Source of the DNA: Thunnus maccoyii
Lineage: Eukaryota; Chordata; Actinopteri; Scombriformes; Scombridae
Length of the DNA stretch: 64,000 bases
Reading direction: 5' to 3'
Assembly (NCBI RefSeq): GCF_910596095.1
Contig: NC_056548.1
Coordinates: 16,268,651 to 16,332,650 of the forward strand
How positions within the stretch are numbered: the stretch's first letter is position 1; every line of letters starts with the position of its first letter. Both the position numbers and the translations under genes were made by a program. The notes below the pieces were generated by a model. That model searched no databases. It saw nothing but the letters and a program-made list of their open reading frames with translations, and was not told the DNA's origin. Shown piece by piece: positions 1-45,057 of this stretch.

Positions 1-1191
1 ACCTGGAAGGTTTCAAAGGCCCTGTGTTTGTTAAGGGGAAGAGAGTGTGTGTAAGATGAGAGCAGCAGAGTTGAGTGATTACTGTTCCTCTTGAGAAACA
101 TTTAGACACACCGAGTCTCGTTTGATTCTAGCAATAATCAAATACAATCCTAGCATTCTTGCTCTGGCCTGGTAACTGCGTGGTGAAATCTTCAAACTTC
201 TGAATATTTCACATTCAGCATGAATCACCACAGTGCTTTCAACCCCGATGAAATCTTGCATCATCCTCAACATGCCTGGCTGATCAAATTACACACAGAA
301 GGCCCTAATCATGGAGAAGATTTTGTTACAGAGTGTGACTGATAAATAAATAATAGCCTATTGTCTGAAACTGACTCTGGCAACTCAGACAAAGCATCCT
401 TTTAAATCTTTAATCTGATTAAAATGTTTACCTAACTTAACCTTTTTATATTAGGCTGGATATGCTGCTGTTTTTCAGGCTTCATTTAAGTTTTATCCTT
501 TTGTGTGAAAATGAAGGGACTCAGTTCTCATCTAGCCAGCATGTGTGGGTCTGTGTATTTGTTTTTTTTGTTTTTTTCCCAGAGTAGAGTCACATCATCG
601 AGAAACTATTTCATATACACAGTCAGTCGTTCCGGGATTTTAACTGGCAGCCCAACTTTTCTGGGAAACGCTGGCAGTCTGGTTAAAATTGACTCTTGAT
701 TCCACTCTCTGAGCAGTGCAGGAGCATAAATGAAACACAAACCATGCCCTTGTGCTCCAAAAGTGCTTTTTTCATTTGAAGTAACTGTAAGCAAACTCAT
801 CCATCTGCATGACAGCAATTGTACAATAAAACGGACATCTGTGGCAAACAGGTTTACAAACGTATCAACTTGTCAAACACACCCTTTCCACACAGACTTT
901 TGCATGAATCAAACTGTATCAAAGTCAAAACTAAATGTCATTTTCAAAAGCTGATCACACACACAGAGAGTTTTCGAGAATTATGGGAGTGCTTAAGAGT
1001 TCATTAGGTGCAGCCTCAGTTCTTGTCAAGCATGTGTTTGGCTGACTCCTCGCCACTTTGCACCCTCATGTCTCTGGGGAATGTGACAGTGTCATACTGT
1101 ATGTACCACTGGGAACAGTCTCAGACAAAGCTACAAACGCTCAGAAGAGTGAAACAAGTGCTGGCTGACTGGTGGATCAGTGAGGAGACTT
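1..1191 (-). other. prkch: prkch 3' UTR and downstream flank
   Basis: The TAA stop lies at 1192-1194 (minus strand). I see no coding exon below it. A minus-strand ATTAAA (plus-strand tttaat, 409-414) is a possible polyadenylation signal, which would give a 3' UTR of about 800 nt; no AATAAA was found on that strand. The short open frames here have no recognisable domains. The UTR end is not established. Confidence 0.35.
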
Positions 1192-24609
<23,418 letters not shown>

Positions 24610-25200
24610 TTTCTTTTTACCTTTACGCGGAGAGTAAAAACACTGAAGAAAAAAGTCTATTAAAAAGCAAAACAACAATCATTTAAAAAAAAGCCTTCAC
24701 GCACGCTTCACATCAACACTGAACAATAACAGTGCTGCAATAAATTCATACTCCATATCCTCTCATATCGGTGTCAAGTCTTGCGTCCTGACGCACTCAT
24801 GCTGACTTCACCAGTGCCTCCTGACCTCCCGCCTCACAGAACACAGTCTCACAGTCAGCCTCCACCGCGCCGTGTTGTCTCACTTTGAACTGTTTCAACA
24901 AGTCAGTAAGAAGGAAGCCACAACACAGACATGCCGAGTAGGAGGCACAAGTTCCGCATAACTTGTCACGGAGCGTACACAATAAACACAAATACACACG
25001 CGCGCGCGCGCATACACAACACATAACCTCTAACCTGTCACTGTTAGTTTGGCTTGTCACATGGCTGAATTTGTAGTCCTTGTTTAAGACAGAGGAGTCA
25101 GGCACTATATTGACCATGATGCATCACTCTGTACGTGTAGTGACGGCTCACCTGTCCTATTGTTAGTGAGAAATTACCTCCACCTGGCGGCGGCTACCCG
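24610..25200 (-). promoter_or_regulatory. prkch: prkch 5' UTR and probable promoter region
   Basis: The chosen start is the ATG at 24607-24609 (MKFNGYLKLRIGEAV), matching the internal Met of the human N-terminus. The frame stays open upstream to an ATG at 24678, but the intervening stretch contains a good acceptor (ttttttcttcag, exon edge 24642), which suggests a non-coding first exon further upstream. A CG-alternating run at 24999-25011 and a CG-richer stretch near 24,780-25,200 fit a promoter. The transcription start is not located. Confidence 0.45.
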
Positions 25201-26230
25201 GAACTACACGACAGGACTACAAGTTTCTTTTTCTATCTTTCTCACCTGTTTGAAAAGTACTAAGATATTATTCTAGTAACCTTGAACTCAGTGGTAGAAA
25301 AAGTATTAAATTAGAAAAAAATAGAATAGAGACTAGATATATAACCATAACTATAACTATAATATCATATTTGCTGAGTATACACTGTTCAGTGATGTTA
25401 ATGTGCTATTATACACTGTACATTGGTGCCCTACAAAGGCAAAGTGCAGTATATGCTCTTCAATCTGTTAGAGTTTCATTGTTTTACTGATTCATTTCCT
25501 GGGGATATTGGGGTTTTTAGTTTTGCAGTATCTGCAAAAATGCACTGTGAAACCACAGTTTGCCTTGGTTTCACCATGAAGAATGTCAGATACTGTAGTT
25601 TGCCTTCATTTTAGGACCAACTTTGAAAACGAGGGTGCTAGTTATTGCTTCTTTATAGATGACATCCTGAACAAGGTGACTGTCAAGATGTGAAATCTTT
25701 GACAGAAGGAAAAAATTCCTAAAGATGGCACTTTCCCGTGGCTTGAAAGCTAGTGGAACTTAAATTGAACTGTGAGGCATACAGAAATGGTAAGTTTTAA
25801 CCATAACCAATTATCATTTTGCTATATCGCCAATGCAGTGACTAGTCTTGAGTCAGTTACATGTACAAACATAAATGTAGTAAAAATCAATATGAAGGTA
25901 GATGAACAAATGTGGTCTTGATAACACAACAAGAGTCCAGACAATTAAAGTGTGTTGTTTGATCCAAAATAAGCACAAATAAACATGTAAAATAAGTTTC
26001 TGAGACAGCTGTTGAAGATGCCCTGGCTGGTGAAAGTTACAGAATTACATGTGTAGGCCTGTCAAAGCATACAGTATTTATTAATTGATTATTTGATATC
26101 AATTAATTGTTCAGTTAATATTAATTGTTGTTCACATACCCAAACATACAGGCCTGTAAATGTAAGAGTTTGTTCATAACATTAAAAGACATTTTCATCT
26201 GGTAACTGTTTATTTTTGTTGTACTTCATT

Positions 26231-26300
26231 GGAATAGAATAGAATAGAATAGACATCTTTATTGTCCACTCAGTTACATTAAAAACTAAGATGTTCCTCC
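26231..26300 (+). repeat. GAATA pentamer repeat joined to dispersed repeat end
   Basis: Four tandem GAATA units are followed directly by 'gacatctttattgtccactc'. The pairing of TAGAA-type pentamers with 'tttattgtc' is, from memory, a recurrent 3' end of teleost non-LTR elements. Extent beyond 26300 is unclear. Confidence 0.5.
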
Positions 26301-27669
26301 CACAACTCTTACTTACTGCAACTTATCACTGTTTGGCCATATAATTATACTGCAGTAAAACAAAGGCAAAGTGCAGTATTAACTATAAATCTGCCAAGGT
26401 CAGTCTGAAGGTCAGACTACAATATGCTTGAAATTCACTGCACTCTCATCTAATCAATCATACACTTAGTAGTTAAATATAATTTGATGCTTACACTTGG
26501 CAGACGCTGCACTTTGGCTTTGTAGGGCAGTGGTGGATATTGCTTATTGTAGTAAGCTGCATGATGTCCATGGATGTTAGAGTTGATACTTGAATAATTT
26601 AAACAATGTATATACATATGCAACAGTACATACTGATGGTACTTGAAAGATTATATACGGATGAATGTGAAACAGATGTGATGAATAATGTAATAAATAA
26701 ACGTCCAGGTGGGTCAGAGGAGGCGTCCTGTCTCCCGACACCGAGGAGGACTGACTTCCTGTAATGTTCTCTGTCACAGCAGAGCTGAAGAAGTCTCTGA
26801 CTGAAAGTTAAAGTATAAAAAATAAAAAAAAGTATAATATGATATTATGTGATCATTATCATTGATGTATTAACATACACTTTAATATTGTATCTGGTCA
26901 TTTTAACTGCTTTATGTAGAGTTGTGCAATTAAATCTATACAAATACTAACTACATTATTTGTATCTAAAATCTATAGCCGTAAATTTACAGCCAGGCTA
27001 TTGTACATTTTACCCCACTATATTTGTTTAAATAAATAATGGAATAAAAATGATTGAACTGCAGTGGAGAAGAAGTATACAGTTGCATAAAATGGAAATA
27101 CTGAGGTAAGGCCAAAATGTAAGTACCTCAAAATTGTACTTGTTGGCCTGCTTAAGTAAAGTACTACTTATTTACTTTCCACCACATCTTGAATCCCAGA
27201 AGATTACACAATATGACATGTGATAGCAAGAAAAGCACAGATTAGATTTTTATTTTCTTTTACCAAAACAATTACATTAAATTAAAATATAATTAAGGGG
27301 TTTAGTATTTCATCCCTCCAGTGTTATTTATCTGTGTGCTTTGAGACAGTATGAAAGAAGGGAAGATAACATTTACAGAACATATTATTGAATGGTTCAA
27401 TTAATAAATTAATGAAATGAAGAAAAAGTTAATTAATTAGAGGTGTTTTGTAGCTAATCAGAAATGTCCTCTGGGAGAGGAGTGGCACTGGGGGAATATG
27501 GATTGATGATGAATTTTGTCTCAGCAGGATTCTCATTGTCCAAGTGAACTGATGTGAGACAGATCAGCTGATCACAAATCTGTAGCAACCAGATGTGCTT
27601 CTGATTAATGCTCACACCATTAAGTTGATAAATTAGGGGTATGTCAGAAAACATTATACAACTAATCTG

Positions 27670-27940
27670 ATCATTCAAGATTTAATATTCGCTGGTTCCA
27701 GTTTCTTGAATGTGAACATGGCTGCTTTTGTCTGTTTTATATTATTGTAAATTTAATTATCACTATAATTTGTTTTACTGTTGGTCAGCCAAATGTAATG
27801 ATCTCCTTCAGTTTTGGAAAGATGTGCTGGCTGCTTTTCACTATTTTCTAACATTTTTAAGGCCAAAAAATAAATCATATAATTGGAAAAATATTCAACA
27901 GATTAATCAATTATTTAAATAATCTTGAAGTGCAGCCCTA
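27670..27940 (-). repeat. Dispersed TAGGGCTGCAAC-family repeat, inverted copy
   Basis: The right end 'taatcttgaagtgcagccct' then 'a' is the reverse complement of the family terminus. It shares 'cgctggttccagtttcttga' and 'ttcactattttctaacattt' with other copies. Left edge approximate. Confidence 0.65.
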
Positions 27941-28828
27941 GTTTTGATGACACCCTGTTTTGAATTATGCCACATTTTTATTTGAATATTTGAAGTAAAT
28001 AAATTAGTGAATTGCAAATGAAAAATAAATCCTGAGGTGACAGCAAAGATAAAGACAAATATTTGAAATAAACGAATTCCCCTCACAATCTCTCCTTGTA
28101 GATGTTACCCTACCATCCTTTTCTCTTTCCTTCTTTAAATGCCCTCTCTCTGTCTCTCTCTCTCTAAGCTGTGTCTGCTCCATCCATAAATGCCACGATC
28201 AAAGTCTCCACTTTATTGGTGTTAGACTTGACCTCTCACCCCACTCTGCCAAATGTCAGCGCACCACATCTCTCTGCTCCAGCTGTTATAAATAAAAAAC
28301 CCAGGTCCCAGATCTTACACATCCCTGGGATACAGACTGTCTTGTAAACAACCTCTTAGACATGACCTTACTGAGCAGAGAAGGTCACGATGATAAAGCT
28401 GGCAGATAGCACATCGCCTTGGTGCAGGAGTGTGAATAAACCTATCAGCAACAAGGCTGAATTTTTTTCTGTTGGACCTGGTGGGTTGAAGTGAAGCATT
28501 TTGCACCTGAAATTTATGATGCAGATCACCTTGACCAACAAAATAACATAATAGTATATTTGCACTCTCACTGCCTGCATTATTTGTGAAGGAACACCTT
28601 AGATTCAAGGTATTTTAATGAGTTTTTCTTTATTCTGTTGAATTTACAGTATAAAAGATGCTCATTGAAGATTCAACCACTGATATTTTTTTGAGTTACC
28701 AACTATCCAGCAGAGGGCAGAATAAGACCATTATTGTTTTTTTTGCCCATCACCTTCCACCCTCCTCTTCCTCTCTCTCTGACTCACTCTCATGATGAAG
28801 CAACTTTGTTTAAATCTGTATATTTTAC

Positions 28829-28830
<2 letters not shown>

Positions 28831-28865
<35 letters not shown>
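28831..28865 (+). repeat. TC dinucleotide microsatellite
   Basis: About 17 CT units interrupted only at the edges, within a broader pyrimidine-rich stretch (28,740-29,010). Confidence 0.9.
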
Positions 28866-28869
<4 letters not shown>

Positions 28870-31800
28870 TCAGCCCGGAGCCAGAGCTGGCATTTTTACG
28901 TGCAGGATGATTTGTTTTGTGTCTTTGTTCTACCCGACAGTCCCCCTCTGTCAAACTCGCTCTTTGCCCTCCATCTCTTCCCTCCTCATTCCAGCCTAAC
29001 TTTCTCTCTGTAAGTGGTTGTCATGGCCAAATCTTGAATTATGCTCCCATGGGAGAAGTCTGCAGCTCCACATGACTCTAGACACTGAACTAGGAGCACA
29101 GACTTGTGAGCTACATGTGTATATGTACACACACAGACACGTGCATGCCTTTAGACACACACATACACACACAGGCAGGAATACATGTATCTCCTCAAGA
29201 ACATTTTATTGCACACAAGCACAAGGCCGGCTATCAAAAGCCTCGCATATTTCAGAGCAGACTGATTCTCTGTATATGACTTCATTTCAGCCACCTGTAG
29301 AGTTTCCACATTCACTTCACAGTCTACACCCCAATTTATGTCTGTGTAACCCAGGACAGCTCAATCCTCTGGCTGCCTGCCCAGGTACACCCTATAGCTG
29401 CAGCTAATGAACCATAGCATTGGTGCCAAACAGGGCAGTAGGGAATAAAGCGAGTATGGACTCGATATGGTGAAGGCCATTCCCAAATCTTTTGACCCCG
29501 GTGAGAGAAATCCTGTGGGGCCAGTATACACCCCCCCACCACACCTCCTGCACCACCACAAACTCAATTACATCCATCAGTCATTGGGTGGAAGTGACAG
29601 AAATGGCTCCCATACCTATAGTCAGTCACAGGACCCCAAAAAATCACCTCAGGTAAGATTTTTTGAGTCATATATAGAAAGCTTACATGATGAAGTGAGC
29701 CACACATACACACATATCCACAGGGCTTTCCCATAAATCACACCTGACCTGTAAAAGCTGATTTGGTGCTTTATTCTCAGGTAGTGTTTACTGCCACAGG
29801 AAAATGTGACTTAAGATGGCAATACTGTACTGAATTTTTCCCAAGATGTGGTGAAAAGGCCAAATAAGTTCTGTGTGTAATTTAGCTGATTGTGCACTTT
29901 TTTAAAGTAGTATTTTTTGGGGGGGTTTCTGTGGTTTATTAAAGCCAATAGGAAATGAGCTGAGAGATGACATGCAACAAAAGTCCCAAGCTGGACTCAA
30001 ACAGGGAACATTGCGATTACATGGTCAGTGTCTTAAACTCCTATAGGCCGCCATTACATCCTCCTCTTAATCAGCTGATTAGAGAAAAATAAAGTGATAA
30101 GTATGGAGGATCAGTGTGGAGGATGAGGAGAACGGAGAAGACAAATTATAAGAGTGGCTTTGTGAAAACTAGAGGAATGCAACTGTGAGAGTGGTTGGAG
30201 CTGCGTTGGACAGTGGAGCAGTGCGTGGAGGGTGAGGAGGGGGTGGGGGTGGGGGTCTCTGTCACAGCCCCATGGGTAATTGGCTCCAGATGTGAGGCAG
30301 CGTGGCCCCTGCGCCAGCAAGGCGTCAGGGCCGCATTAAGAGCTCAGCCCAGGGCCAACAGGATCGCAGAGGGACGAGCTCACCCCAAAAACACAGACTG
30401 AACCCCATACTGAGCCACTGACCACTGGGCCTCCATCAGTCAGTACCCTTTCTACCTCTCAACCCCTGCTCATCATCTGCCAAAATAACCAAGCCCTGCC
30501 TTAAAACATCACAACTCCCCCTCCTCCTTGTTTATTTACCAAAGGCTTATTTCACTCTTGACCTTGATTTCTACACTGACAATATGAAATTGCCGCCATT
30601 CTCCCTCCCAGGCTTATTATGTCTCGGTGACTATGGTGACAGCAATCTTGAAGTCAAGTCTATTTTATGTCATTGTGTTGCTGCTATTGTGTTCGCCCTG
30701 ATTGTGGACTGACAGGTGATGAGAATGTCAGGCAATTCTTCCCCTTAACGGCTGTTTTGAGAGTCTCTATTCAAGGCAGCAGCATGTTTGCTGCACACAA
30801 TTTTTAAGCACTGGAGTTTTCAGTGTTTTTTGGTGAAAGACAGCTTTGTGAAACCGGCAATGGTGGGGAGGAGAAGCATGTCACTTAGTCTACATGTGCA
30901 GTATGTAGTGTCTGAGACACTGTCTGAAAAGCAGATGACAATAAAAGTCATGATGTTGTACATAAGGACCATTGAAGATAAGCACAGCCTGTTGAGCTGT
31001 TGTAAGAGATAATGCTCATTCCTTCCTGTTATAAATTTATGCTTTGTGTGCTGATATAGGAAGTCTTTCCTCATTTGTGGGCCTTCTATCAATACAATTT
31101 CACAGAAAGCATGTAGAAATATGAGTGTGAAAAGAGTAAAATTCTACTAAGACCGAAGCATCTGCAGTCTCAAAAAGAGTCCTCAAAGAGAGGAATGCTC
31201 TTACTGTGACACAAAGAGCATGTTTACTGATAGAGCATGAAATCGATTAAAAGCAGAAAAGCAGCATGGGGTTATGGAGACGCAGGGAACTTGGAGAATG
31301 GAAGGAGGGGGGGGGGGACATTTAGATGGAGAGCACTTCATCAGCGATGACGCTTGCGTATCGATGGCATTTGCTGAGTTGCAGTCTGCCACCATGACTA
31401 ACAAGGAAAAGCACTCATCATGCCAGCCAGCATTAAAAGACTTATGTGAAAAGACCCTTGAAGCACCTTTCAGCCAGGAATGCCTGTTGAACAAGATTAT
31501 GCGGGTAAACAGAAACCAGATGTTGTGTGTGCTCTCTGCTCTGCTGCAGATTTCTGACGTCCACTACCTGTGAAGGCACGTTGATCTGATGTTGTTGAAA
31601 CACAAACAGGAAGAGGAAGTCAAATGTTCCACTGGCATTTTCTGCCAATACTAATCTGTGGAGGCCACAACCCCGAAGTCAAACTGAACATTTTAGACTG
31701 TCGGGTGCTTTCTGCGAGGAATCTAGCCTATGAAGACAGCAATGAAGCAATATGTTAATCTGTGTCAAAGGTCAATGTAAGGACATCGGGATCAGAACCA

Positions 31801-32379
31801 GCCGTTACTCAAAAATCCTGATTTCCATCAACAGAAAATAATTTTCAAAGAACACAGCCGACACCTCTTAAAACAATACAAGCGCGGAGGCTGCCAACAG
31901 GGGTTTAATTTCAGCCCACCATCGCTCCTGCGTCTCATTCCATCCTTTAACCCTGGGAGATGGTGTTGTCATACTGCTGGACATGGGCCCAGGGTGTGAG
32001 TGAGTTTAACTAAACAAAAACACTCCCACCCCAGGCTGAGGACACATGACCCAGTTCAGACCTCCATAAAAACAGCTCTGGTCTGCGTTAACATGCACGT
32101 TTCCAGCACATGATAAAAGTGGGAGAAAATTGCAGCATCTGGTTATCTCTTAGTTCCAAGTTAGGCTTTCATAAACCAAGCAAGGAATGTCAATGAAATG
32201 AGGGTGAACTGTGAGCTGCTGTGAACAGAGTCTGACAGTAGGTGGTAATCTTGTGTCACGTATGGGTTTAGCTCACTGGTTCCCATAGGAACCAGTGTAG
32301 GAGCGTCAGAGGGTGTTTTATTCCTGAAAGAGCTTGTGTCTTCACGGATTTCTCCTGATGATATCACTGATATTACTGA

Positions 32380-33120
32380 CAGTGATGGAAAGTAACTAAG
32401 TACATTTACTCAAGTACAAATTTGGAGTACTTGTACTTTACTTGATGGGTCTTTTACATAAGAATCATATAAGCTTATAAAATACATTGCATACAGGATT
32501 GTTCATTTTAACCCAGAGGTTAACCTTTCTGGATTGTGACCCATTTCAACAGCTGTGTCTACTTGAAGCTCCTTGTCATGTTTCAAATATCTACGAGCTC
32601 TTAGCAAAGAGACTTTCACCCTCTTAATTGTCAGATGGTTTAATTTAAATAGCTGATTGAGGTACAAAGAGGTCAAAACAAAATATTTGACAAAAAAGCA
32701 AAGATTAGAGAAAAGCATTGCATAACTTTGTTTTTCCTTCCTTTCTATCCCATTAATCATCTCAAGACCTTTCCAGATTTATCTTGTGACCCTTTGGAGG
32801 GGGCCTGATCCCTAGGTTGGGAACCACTGGACTAAATTACCTCACTGTAGAGTAAACAATGTATGTAAAACTAGCTCCACCTTAACCAGCTATACAGCAA
32901 AATGCTACTTAGGCCTTGATATATCAAGCATACATCATAATAAATGTCTGTCACTGGGGCTGTTTTTCTGCAGAGTAAGTACTTTTACTTTTGATACTTT
33001 AAGTACATTTTGCTGAAAATTCTTCTGTACTTCTACTTAAGTAGGAGTTTGAATGCAGTATTTTAAAATTGTTGTATTGGTACTTTTACTTAAAGAATCC
33101 GAGTACTTTTTCCACCACTG
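32380..33120. mobile_element. Non-autonomous DNA transposon (MITE-like), outer element
   Basis: The left end CAGTGATGGAAAGTA and the right end, read in reverse complement, CAGTGGTGGAAAAAGTA form terminal inverted repeats. Both flanks are rich in 'agtac' and 'acttttact' motifs and there is no transposase frame. Flanking 8-mers ATTACTGA and ATTACCAC agree at five of eight positions, which could be an eroded hAT-type 8-bp target duplication. The element is about 741 bp, but 316 bp of that is a second insertion. Similar ends are widespread in teleosts as I remember them. Confidence 0.65.
32514..32829. mobile_element. Second MITE-like element nested in the outer one
   Basis: The left end CAGAGGTTAACCTTTCTGG then ATTGTGACCC faces a right end that in reverse complement reads CAGTGGTTCCCAACCTAGGG. 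These match the terminal pattern (CAGTGGTTCCCAACC) of a common teleost hAT-like non-autonomous element. No coding capacity and no clean target duplication. Its position inside 32380-33120 makes it the younger of the two insertions. Confidence 0.65.
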
Positions 33121-34440
33121 ATTACCACACACAGATCATCTTTAAAGCAGCCAAGATACATATTGAGTTGTTACTTTTCATGGGAGTGTCCTTCAGAGGA
33201 GTGGATGGAGGACGGGGATATTTCTGGGGAACCTCCTTTAAGGGGGCGTGAAGAGTGGGCAGCCGCTGCTCTCTGCAGGGACAGTGGGGCTGGTCTGCCT
33301 AATTCCTTAGATTAAAAGCAGCAGTCGGGTGGCCGTAGGTTCCAGAGGCAGCATGAAGACAATCTAAACAGCATCATGATTAGAAACGTACCGCGCATGT
33401 GGCTTTCATTAGCCACAGGCTGAACCCACTGCTCAACACTGAGGAGCAGGTCTCAGCATCAATACTGTGCCTGCCAATCAAATACACGGCAATGAAAGTG
33501 ACATGTTACTGATGAGTTATCCACATCACTGATAAAGACATTTGGTCGTTTAATGAGCAAACTGACAGTAGGACATAAACAATGTATTTAATTTGAAGAA
33601 TAATATGAATTATTTTTACATTATTGCCACACTGTAATTAAGTGGCCCAAAAGAAAAACTGAGTTTCTGTTTTTGTCACAGAAGCAGCAGCAGAAACTTT
33701 TATACATGTGGTTTGGACTGTAAGTGACAAATAAATCAATGCTTAATTAAAGGATAAAAACAAGAAGCTTAAAAAGAAAAAAAAACAAAAACAAAGTGAA
33801 TAAACTAAAATCCCTTACATCATGGAGTGAAAGTTAGTCACTGTGTATGTAATATTGAAAATGTGCCATAAACAAAATTAGAGAAAGCAGTAAACCTGAC
33901 ACATTTATGGTTCAGACTTGGTCAACAGTTGTTTTTTTTAAATACTTGTGGAAGACTTTTGGTTTACACAGAACAATACTATGGCTGAAAGTTAAAATGG
34001 GAACGGAGAAAAAAACAAAACAAATGTTACTTTAAATAAATAGGAAGGTAATGGAAATGCTCGACACCTCTTGTGTTGTTCTGACACTTCACCCATCAGT
34101 TGTTCCATGCAGATTAAAAACAAACAAGGACTGATAGGCATTTGCAAACTTTCAGACGTTGCAAATCATCACCCTAAAATTGGGTAAAGATGTGTAAAAA
34201 TGACTGGAAGTCTTGTTTTGCTCGTATGTGCTGAGTTTGGTCCATGTTTGTCAGTAACACAGTACAAAAAAACCCCATCTGTCTCATGTCTAATACTGAG
34301 AACAGCTTTACTACAAATAATCTGCCTGAGGTGATGCTGATTAGCATCTGTTTGTTCCCTTACTTCATCCAATATTCAGTTTCTTTGGCATGTTTTCCCC
34401 TTATTTGCTCTTGTGCTTGATTTTGGAAAGCAGACAGGGA

Positions 34441-34467
34441 GGGGGGGGGGGGGGGGGGGGGGGGGGG
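34441..34467 (+). repeat. G27 homopolymer just after the slc38a6 stop codon
   Basis: Twenty-seven consecutive G on the plus strand. In the slc38a6 mRNA this is a C27 run beginning 3 nt after the TAG stop (34470-34472), so it lies at the very start of the 3' UTR. Length may be affected by sequencing slippage. Confidence 0.85.
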
Positions 34468-34469
34468 TG

Positions 34470-44727
<10,258 letters not shown>

Positions 44728-45057
44728 TTTCTCCTCTCAGAAAACTCAGCGAACACAAAAAACCTCAGAGTCTCAGAGCTTCAGGTCAAACCTCACAAAT
44801 ACGTGAGTTAGCGCGTCGGCGGATTGGTGAAACCATCCTCTCTTCTGTCACTTTTAAACTCTCCTCTTATCAACTTGTCAGCTGCCGACTGTTGTTGTTG
44901 ATCACTCGCATGTCACGTGATCACCCCTTCCGTCGCATTCGAGAGCGTCAGAACGGAGACCGACCAATCAGAGATCGGTTCTCCGCTCGTTCGACCAATC
45001 ACGTCGGCTCTGGTCTGCCACTGATGACGCAGTTCCAAGCATGCTTAAGGACGGAGG
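44728..45057. promoter_or_regulatory. Divergent promoter shared by slc38a6 and trmt5
   Basis: Only 330 bp separate the slc38a6 ATG (minus) from the trmt5 ATG (plus). The interval holds two CCAAT boxes on the plus strand (44964-44968 and 44995-44999), an inverted one (ATTGG, 44823-44827), a palindromic E-box TCACGTGA (44913-44920, a USF/TFE-type site) and an ETS-like CTTCCG (44927-44932). No TATA box is evident. The human TRMT5 and SLC38A6 genes are also head to head. Promoter function is inferred from arrangement and motifs. Confidence 0.75.

Larger units (their letters stand above)
25201..34440. other. Intergenic region between prkch and slc38a6
   Basis: About 9.2 kb with no supported gene. 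The left part (25.2-28.1 kb) is AT-rich with a GAATA repeat and one TAGGGCTGCAAC-family copy. The middle (28.7-31.9 kb) is richer in GC and includes a TC microsatellite and stretches that look evolutionarily constrained, such as 30240-30400. The right part has a nested pair of MITE-like elements. Human TMEM30B, a single-exon gene, lies in this interval; no TMEM30/CDC50-like frame is present. Frames up to 129 aa (29018-29407) lack domains. Confidence 0.7.

Noticed and set aside
24610..24678. An N-terminal extension of PKC eta starting at 24678
   Set aside because: The extra residues resemble a translated polypyrimidine tract and an acceptor site rather than the conserved N-terminus.
24995..25012. 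Possible Z-DNA or CpG island from the CG-alternating run
   Set aside because: Only about 13 bp alternate strictly; it may mark the prkch promoter but is too short for a separate claim.
25201..34440. A gene between prkch and slc38a6
   Set aside because: No frame above 129 aa, no recognisable domain, and no chain of exons with matching phases could be assembled.
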